64,000 nt of DNA from Marinomonas spartinae (lineage in GTDB: Bacteria > Pseudomonadota > Gammaproteobacteria > Pseudomonadales > Marinomonadaceae): contig NZ_FLOB01000014.1 in NCBI RefSeq assembly GCF_900089775.1, positions 33,314 through 97,313 of the forward strand, given 5' to 3'. The position numbers and the translations under genes were made by a program. Positions 59,742 to 64,000 of the stretch are shown here, in pieces. Every line of letters starts with the position of its first letter. Within the stretch, counting starts at the first letter, position 1. Under the pieces are notes generated by a model, which saw only the letters and a list, made by a program, of their open reading frames with translations, was not told where the DNA came from and did no database searches.

Positions 59742-61169
59742 ATGAAGCCAGTGGGTGTATTTGATATTTTAAAAATTGGCGTTGGGCCATCCAGTTCGCA
59801 TACTTTAGGGCCTTGGCAAATATGCAGAGCATTTGCTCAAGGACTGGAAGATAAGGGGCTGTTGGATAACGTTCATAGTGTTCGAGTCTTTTTATATGGT
59901 TCTTTGGCATTGACAGGACAAGGTCACTGTACTGATATTGCCATTATGATGGGGCTGTCGGGAGCGGATCCTGTAACGGTTCCCCTAGAGGATGTAGACA
60001 ATATCCCTAGATTAATAACTTCGACGGGGCGACTGTTATTGTCCGCCAAGCGAGACGTTCATTTTCCTCCGGCGTCAGCCATTGTTTATCATATGAGCGA
60101 ACGATTGCCGATGCATGCTAACGGTATGACGTTGATTGCCTACGATGAACAGGAGCAAGAAGTGACACAAAAGACAGCTTATTCCATTGGCGGAGGAGCC
60201 ATTCTGTGGGAGGAAGGTGAAGACGTTATCAACGAGCCAAGTTTAGGTTTTCCTGAAACGGGTAAGGATTTGTTGGCTTTGTGCGATCATGATGGGGCGT
60301 CTGTGAGCATCTCCCAGGCCATGTTAAAGCTAGAAGAGCAATTACGTCCGAAAGCTGAAACAAAAGAAGGATTACGGGCTATTTGGCGGGTGATGGAAAG
60401 TGCTGTTTTTCGAGGTTGTCACACGATAGGGGTGTTACCTGGTGGGCTAGAGGTAGGGCGCCGAGCGGCTCAATTGGCTACTAAGCTGATGCCCAACTCC
60501 TATGAATTAGATGAGAAGGCATGGTTTGAGGCTATCGGGGCTTGCCATAAAGATTTCTCACATACGTTAAAGTGGGTGGGATGCTTTGCATTGGCGGTGA
60601 ATGAAGAGAATGCGGCTTTAGGACGTATTGTGACTTCACCAACTAATGGTTCGGCTGGCGTGATTCCTGCAGTGATGATGTATTACCTGTATTTTACCGA
60701 TCAAAAAGTGACTCAGGACGATCTTATTCACTTCTTATTGGTCGCGGGGGCCATTGGCAGTATTTTCAAAAGTGGCGCGACCATTTCTGCTGCGATGGGA
60801 GGGTGTCAGGCCGAAATTGGCGTGTCGTCTGCGATGGCCGCAGCGGCTTTAACCGAAGGGTTAGGTGGCTCCCCTGCACAAGCCTTGATGGCGGCTGAAA
60901 TCGCCATGGAACATCACTTGGGGATGACATGTGATCCGGTTGGTGGCCTAGTGCAAATCCCTTGTATTGAGCGCAATAGCATGGGGGCGATCAAGGCCAT
61001 TACGGCGGCACATATTGCTTTAAATACGGAAGCGGCCAATGCCAAAGTCTCGCTAGACGATGTGGTGCGTACTATGTGGCAAACGGCGCAAGACATGAAT
61101 AGCCGTTACAAAGAAACCTCCCAAGGTGGTCTTGCGGTGAATATTTCTGTGCGTTTGCCCGAGTGTTAA
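59742..61169 (+). CDS. sdaA: L-serine ammonia-lyase, iron-sulfur type
   Basis: Oxygen-sensitive [4Fe-4S] enzyme that deaminates L-serine to pyruvate. The N-terminal beta domain has [14 protein letters not shown]. The alpha domain carries cluster cysteines in [18 protein letters not shown] and [18 protein letters not shown], plus [17 protein letters not shown] and [11 protein letters not shown]. 475 residues, single-chain form. No good ribosome site is seen beyond a weak GAGA. Physiologically it feeds serine into central metabolism. Which of the paralogues (sdaA/sdaB/tdcG) it is cannot be said. Confidence 0.93.
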   Translation: MKPVGVFDILKIGVGPSSSHTLGPWQICRAFAQGLEDKGLLDNVHSVRVFLYGSLALTGQGHCTDIAIMMGLSGADPVTVPLEDVDNIPRLITSTGRLLLSAKRDVHFPPASAIVYHMSERLPMHANGMTLIAYDEQEQEVTQKTAYSIGGGAILWEEGEDVINEPSLGFPETGKDLLALCDHDGASVSISQAMLKLEEQLRPKAETKEGLRAIWRVMESAVFRGCHTIGVLPGGLEVGRRAAQLATKLMPNSYELDEKAWFEAIGACHKDFSHTLKWVGCFALAVNEENAALGRIVTSPTNGSAGVIPAVMMYYLYFTDQKVTQDDLIHFLLVAGAIGSIFKSGATISAAMGGCQAEIGVSSAMAAAALTEGLGGSPAQALMAAEIAMEHHLGMTCDPVGGLVQIPCIERNSMGAIKAITAAHIALNTEAANAKVSLDDVVRTMWQTAQDMNSRYKETSQGGLAVNISVRLPEC

Positions 61170-61204
61170 TCGTTGGCTGTACCTGTTTAGGAATGTTTTG
61201 GGCG

Positions 61205-61810
61205 CTATAGCAGTGGCTGATAGCGCTTGAGCATTGCTTCTTGGCTTTCTGGTTCTTCGCTCAGTTGCAACTGATCTTTGATCATTTGACCCATGGTTGG
61301 CAGCTTGGAGCGCTCTATCTTAGTAGATTCTGACCAGAGCTTGGAGCGCATCAGGGATTTAGCACAGTGTAAAAATACTTCTTCAATGGTGATGTCGATA
61401 CACGCTTTAGGAGGGTTTTTCTCTTTTGCAAAATGAGCAAGGTGTTCTGGGCAAGTGCTGATGCTTGCTGTGCCATTGATTCGTAGCGTCTCATCGACCC
61501 CCGGAATTAAAAACAGGCAGCCAATCTTGCCTGTTTCTATAATGTTGACTAAAGAGTCCAATCGGTTATTGCCTTTTGCTTCGGGGATGAGAAGACGATT
61601 GGTATCCAGAATTTTAACGAAACCTGCGGCGCCTCCTCTAGGAGAGCAATCTAGCTTGCCAGACTGATTGAATGTTGAGATGGTCATAAAAGGAGACAGT
61701 TCAATAAATCGCATGCTATGGGGTTCTAGCTGAGAAAGTTGTTTTTGTGCAGCACGACCCTTAGCATGACCAAAGATTTCTCTTAACTCGACTTCAGATT
61801 GAATAGGCAT
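61205..61810 (-). CDS. Pyridoxamine 5'-phosphate oxidase-family FMN protein
   Basis: A 201-residue split-barrel flavoprotein of the PPOX class. Typical parts are SPFMTISTFNQSGKLDCSPRG followed by GGAAGFVKILDTNRLLIPEAKGNNRLDSL (flavin phosphate contacts). CLFLIPGVDETLRINGTASIS is the next strand set. It resembles the MSMEG_1061-like group of unknown substrate, not true PdxH. It ends 35 nt from the sdaA stop (converging), and lies 24 nt downstream of the PAS-GGDEF gene, so it may belong to the same transcript. Confidence 0.85.
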   Translation of the reverse strand: MPIQSEVELREIFGHAKGRAAQKQLSQLEPHSMRFIELSPFMTISTFNQSGKLDCSPRGGAAGFVKILDTNRLLIPEAKGNNRLDSLVNIIETGKIGCLFLIPGVDETLRINGTASISTCPEHLAHFAKEKNPPKACIDITIEEVFLHCAKSLMRSKLWSESTKIERSKLPTMGQMIKDQLQLSEEPESQEAMLKRYQPLL

Positions 61811-61833
61811 TGTATTATTTCCTTGACTGGTTG

Positions 61834-62745
61834 TTATCTCTTATCCAGTAACAAACTCTCTTTGAATAGACGTGTTTGGTTACGCCCTCTTTCTTTGGCA
61901 TCATACAAGGCTTCGTCTGCCTGCCAAATGATTTCATCAAGATTTAAGGCTTGCTTATCGATTGGGTAACCTGTCATGCCAATGCTGACATGTAAGGTGT
62001 CGCGACCTATTGCGATTTGATTGATCCTGTCATGAAGTCGTTGGCAAAAGGTGTTGGCCTTGTCTATGGGCGTGTTATAAAGGACAATTAAAAATTCCTC
62101 CCCACCCCAGCGAGCCACAATGTCACAGGAACGAACTGTGTTTACCAAGACTTTCGACATCTCAATGAGTATTTTATCCCCTTTTTGATGACCAAATGTG
62201 TCATTGACTCTTTTGAAATAATCGATATCTAACAGAATAAAAGACAACATTAAGTCGGCACGTTTTGTCTGCTGGATCATTTCATTTGCTCGTTTTGTCG
62301 CCTCTCTTCTATTGAGTAATCCTGTCAGTTCATCAGTGGCAGAGGTGATGGTTAGAGCTTTGGTTTTGTCTTCGAGCTTATCCCTCGTATTGATAAGCTC
62401 TTGATAGAGTTGGTCTCGATTAATGGCGCTGAATAACGCCCAATGGATTTTACCTTGCTGGGATAGGGTCGCGTTGATGGTGACAGGAACAGGCTCTTTC
62501 TTCGCCGAGAGCAGCATGACTTGTAGCTCGGATACTTTGCCATCTTGTAACAGCATTGGGTAAAAATAATGTTCTAAAAAGAGAATACTGGCTTTGGTAA
62601 AAAGAGCCGTAATGGGTTGGCCTATTAAGCTTTCTTTGGCAAAGCCAAACTCGTTCTCAATGTATGCATTGAGTTGCAGAATTTTCTGTTCCTGAAAATC
62701 ACTGACCATAAGGCCACATGGAAATATATGGGGGTCCATCTCCAT
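61834..62745 (-). CDS. PAS-GGDEF diguanylate cyclase paired with RsbQ-like hydrolase
   Basis: Predicted cytoplasmic c-di-GMP synthase. A PAS domain (about residues 8-110; EFGFAKESLIGQPITALF) is joined by a short helix (residues 110-135) to a GGDEF domain. The latter has SATDELTGLLNRR, ILLDIDYFKRVNDTFGHQ, the I-site RSCD and the active loop ARWGGEEF. No membrane segment. I start at the ATG at 62745, because AAGGAG overlapping the hydrolase stop lies 12 nt upstream; a TTG at 62778 would overlap the hydrolase gene. The two genes are only 16 nt apart. The PAS domain probably receives a signal made by the hydrolase (inference). Confidence 0.9.
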   Translation of the reverse strand: MEMDPHIFPCGLMVSDFQEQKILQLNAYIENEFGFAKESLIGQPITALFTKASILFLEHYFYPMLLQDGKVSELQVMLLSAKKEPVPVTINATLSQQGKIHWALFSAINRDQLYQELINTRDKLEDKTKALTITSATDELTGLLNRREATKRANEMIQQTKRADLMLSFILLDIDYFKRVNDTFGHQKGDKILIEMSKVLVNTVRSCDIVARWGGEEFLIVLYNTPIDKANTFCQRLHDRINQIAIGRDTLHVSIGMTGYPIDKQALNLDEIIWQADEALYDAKERGRNQTRLFKESLLLDKR

Positions 62746-62761
62746 CTGCTTACTGGTCTCC

Positions 62762-63628
62762 TTATTGAGTTTGATCAATAAAATCTTGAATGCAGTTGAG
62801 TACTTGTAATGGGTACGTCATATGCAAACAATGTCCTTTGCCATTAATAATATCCAGCTTAGCATTAGGTAGCTGTTTTTGCGTATATTTACCTACTTCA
62901 ACGGGCACTAAAGTATCCTGTTTACTTTGTATGACTAAGCAGGGCTGGTGGACTTTCGGCAGTAAGTGGCGGTAGTCAGAAAAGAAGGTTGCTATGGCGA
63001 ACGGTTTAGAATAGGTTGGGTCTGTTGAGCAAAAGCTAGTGAGTAATTCTTGTACCAGTGCATCGTCCGTTTCTTGTTCTGTATCTGTTTCTGAAGGGGT
63101 GCTGTTCATGACCAAAGGGGCGAGATAGTTGCCCCATCCTATGTAATTTTTGTCCATTAAGTTGACGAGTTCTTCTAAATCACTTTTTTCAAAGCCACCA
63201 GAATAACCATCATTCAAATTTAAAAAGCAGGGAGAAGGGCACACCATAACCAGTTTGTCGATCAAATCAGGCCTTTTCTGGGCCGTAATTAAGCCGATGG
63301 TTGCACCGACCGAATGTCCGACAAAGAGTACGTTGGAAAAATCCAATGAATCACAAATTTCGATCACATCCAGCGCGTAACCTTCTAGCTGGCTATAGCG
63401 GTTTTTTTGATAGGCCCGAACGTCTGAATTGCCGCTGCCGACATAATCAAACAAAACGACTTTGTACTGTTTTTCTAGGTAGGGTGTTAAAAAGCGCCAC
63501 ATGTTTTGGCTACAACCAAAACCATGGGCTAACAGGATGACATCCTCGCCTTCGCCCAGGATGTTGATATGATTACGGCGTTTGATATCTAAAGCATTAA
63601 ACTGAGTGTTGCTGATGGATGTTTCCAT
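62762..63628 (-). CDS. RsbQ-like alpha/beta hydrolase
   Basis: An alpha/beta hydrolase of 288 residues resembling Bacillus RsbQ and plant KAI2/D14. Shared blocks are AHGFGCSQNMWRFLTPYLE, VVLFDYVGSGNSDVRAY, FVGHSVGATIGLI, MVCPSPCFLN, FEKSDLEELVNLMDKNYIGW and CSTDPTYSKPFA. The triad is S106 (GHSVG), D238 (SKQDTLVP) and H266 (GKGHCLHM). RsbQ works with the PAS phosphatase RsbP in the energy-stress pathway; here the coupled partner is PAS-GGDEF. GGAGAG lies 6-8 nt before the ATG. No signal peptide. Confidence 0.92.
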   Translation of the reverse strand: METSISNTQFNALDIKRRNHINILGEGEDVILLAHGFGCSQNMWRFLTPYLEKQYKVVLFDYVGSGNSDVRAYQKNRYSQLEGYALDVIEICDSLDFSNVLFVGHSVGATIGLITAQKRPDLIDKLVMVCPSPCFLNLNDGYSGGFEKSDLEELVNLMDKNYIGWGNYLAPLVMNSTPSETDTEQETDDALVQELLTSFCSTDPTYSKPFAIATFFSDYRHLLPKVHQPCLVIQSKQDTLVPVEVGKYTQKQLPNAKLDIINGKGHCLHMTYPLQVLNCIQDFIDQTQ

Positions 63629-63944
63629 GTTGTCTCTCCCTGTTATTGAGTCAAGAGGGGATAAGGTTGAGGGAAGGAGGCCACTCTTTCCTTGGTGTTT
63701 TGAATAGTATGGGATACGAAGGTTTTATATTGCCAAGTCGTTCAGTACGTGACCCATTAAGCCGCGATACAAAAGATGGCCAGTTGGCAATTTTTTGGAA
63801 TGCGCCTCAATGGTGGAGTATAGTATATTTGAGTTTTCGAATGCCTGATAGGGATGATTTTAAGTTTAAATTATCCCCCTGTGTCAGGATAGTTGTCGCC
63901 TCATTTGATATTATAAATAGACAGGGGGCGGTAAGTTAAAACCA
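63629..63944. other. Region upstream of the hydrolase, with a possible insertion-sequence end
   Basis: About 315 bases holding the hydrolase-operon promoter. CCCCCTGT (63875-63882) and ACAGGGGG (63921-63928) form an inverted pair just before a transposase-like start, and could mark the left end of an insertion sequence. Confidence 0.4.
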
Positions 63945-64000
63945 GTGGATTACCAAAGACATTCAAGAGCCTTTAAAGAAGCCATCTTACAGAAACTCAG
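63945..64000 (+). CDS. Start of a transposase-like gene (cut by window edge)
   Basis: From a GTG at 63945 the frame reads VDYQRHSRAFKEAILQKLS to the window end. This resembles the N-terminus of transposase OrfA-type helix-turn-helix proteins (pattern RYSxEFKExIL). Only 18 codons are visible and no good ribosome site is seen, so the call is tentative. Confidence 0.45.
   Translation, partial: MDYQRHSRAFKEAILQKL

Noticed and set aside
63619..63939. 106-codon plus-strand frame near the right edge
   Set aside because: Begins antisense to the hydrolase start and has no ribosome site; some segments look protein-like but no family is recognisable.

Overview
The window looks like chromosomal DNA of a marine gammaproteobacterium of the Oceanospirillales, most like Marinomonas. 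This is inferred from remembered protein resemblance (Rnf, RluF, OpgGH, HpxO, FadAB) and gene content. No rRNA, tRNA, CRISPR or complete mobile element was seen. Most of it is ordinary core and metabolic sequence.

Layout. 1-5031 (minus): rnfA-rnfB-rnfC-rnfD-rnfG, an ion-translocating electron-transport complex; rnfG runs off the left edge. 5303-9360: metG (minus), diverging from apbC/mrp and dcd (plus). 9573-13725: a porin, a long non-coding stretch, a PAS-GGDEF gene broken by an in-frame TGA, and ilvE. 13821-22211: single genes (glycosyltransferase, two methyltransferases, purine permease, a flavin monooxygenase with a Dabb-domain partner, small CPXCG and DUF4234 proteins, a TraB/GumN lipoprotein-like protein). 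22467-23537: a CobW GTPase with a perfect DHH repeat. 23719-34747: a fatty-acid beta-oxidation locus (acyl-CoA dehydrogenase, SCP2, FadD, DUF2889, an isomerase-like crotonase, EtfBA, FadB, FadA). 35097-38987: katG and a FucP-type transporter. 39217-43780: DUF2127, an apparently N-terminally eroded fructosamine-kinase gene, urate hydroxylase hpxO, and amtB-glnK. 44252-49976: acyltransferase, ApbE, MarC, cytochrome b561, RluF and a GNAT. 50032-53828: opgGH. 54276-57871: pqiABC. 57907-61810: Nudix, homocysteine methyltransferase, L-serine dehydratase, PPOX-family protein. 61834-63628: an RsbQ-like hydrolase coupled to a PAS-GGDEF protein. The right edge enters a probable transposase gene.

How genes work together. 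The beta-oxidation locus holds fatty-acid activation, dehydrogenation, electron transfer, hydration/oxidation and thiolysis, and a shared 12-bp upstream motif suggests common control of two of its units. hpxO and glnK-amtB each have a sigma-54-type promoter, pointing to joint nitrogen control of urate and ammonium use. ApbE could supply the covalent FMN of RnfD and RnfG. The most novel candidate system is the RsbQ-like hydrolase plus PAS-diguanylate cyclase pair: the hydrolase-PAS sensor known from the Bacillus RsbQ-RsbP stress pathway, here apparently wired to cyclic-di-GMP synthesis.
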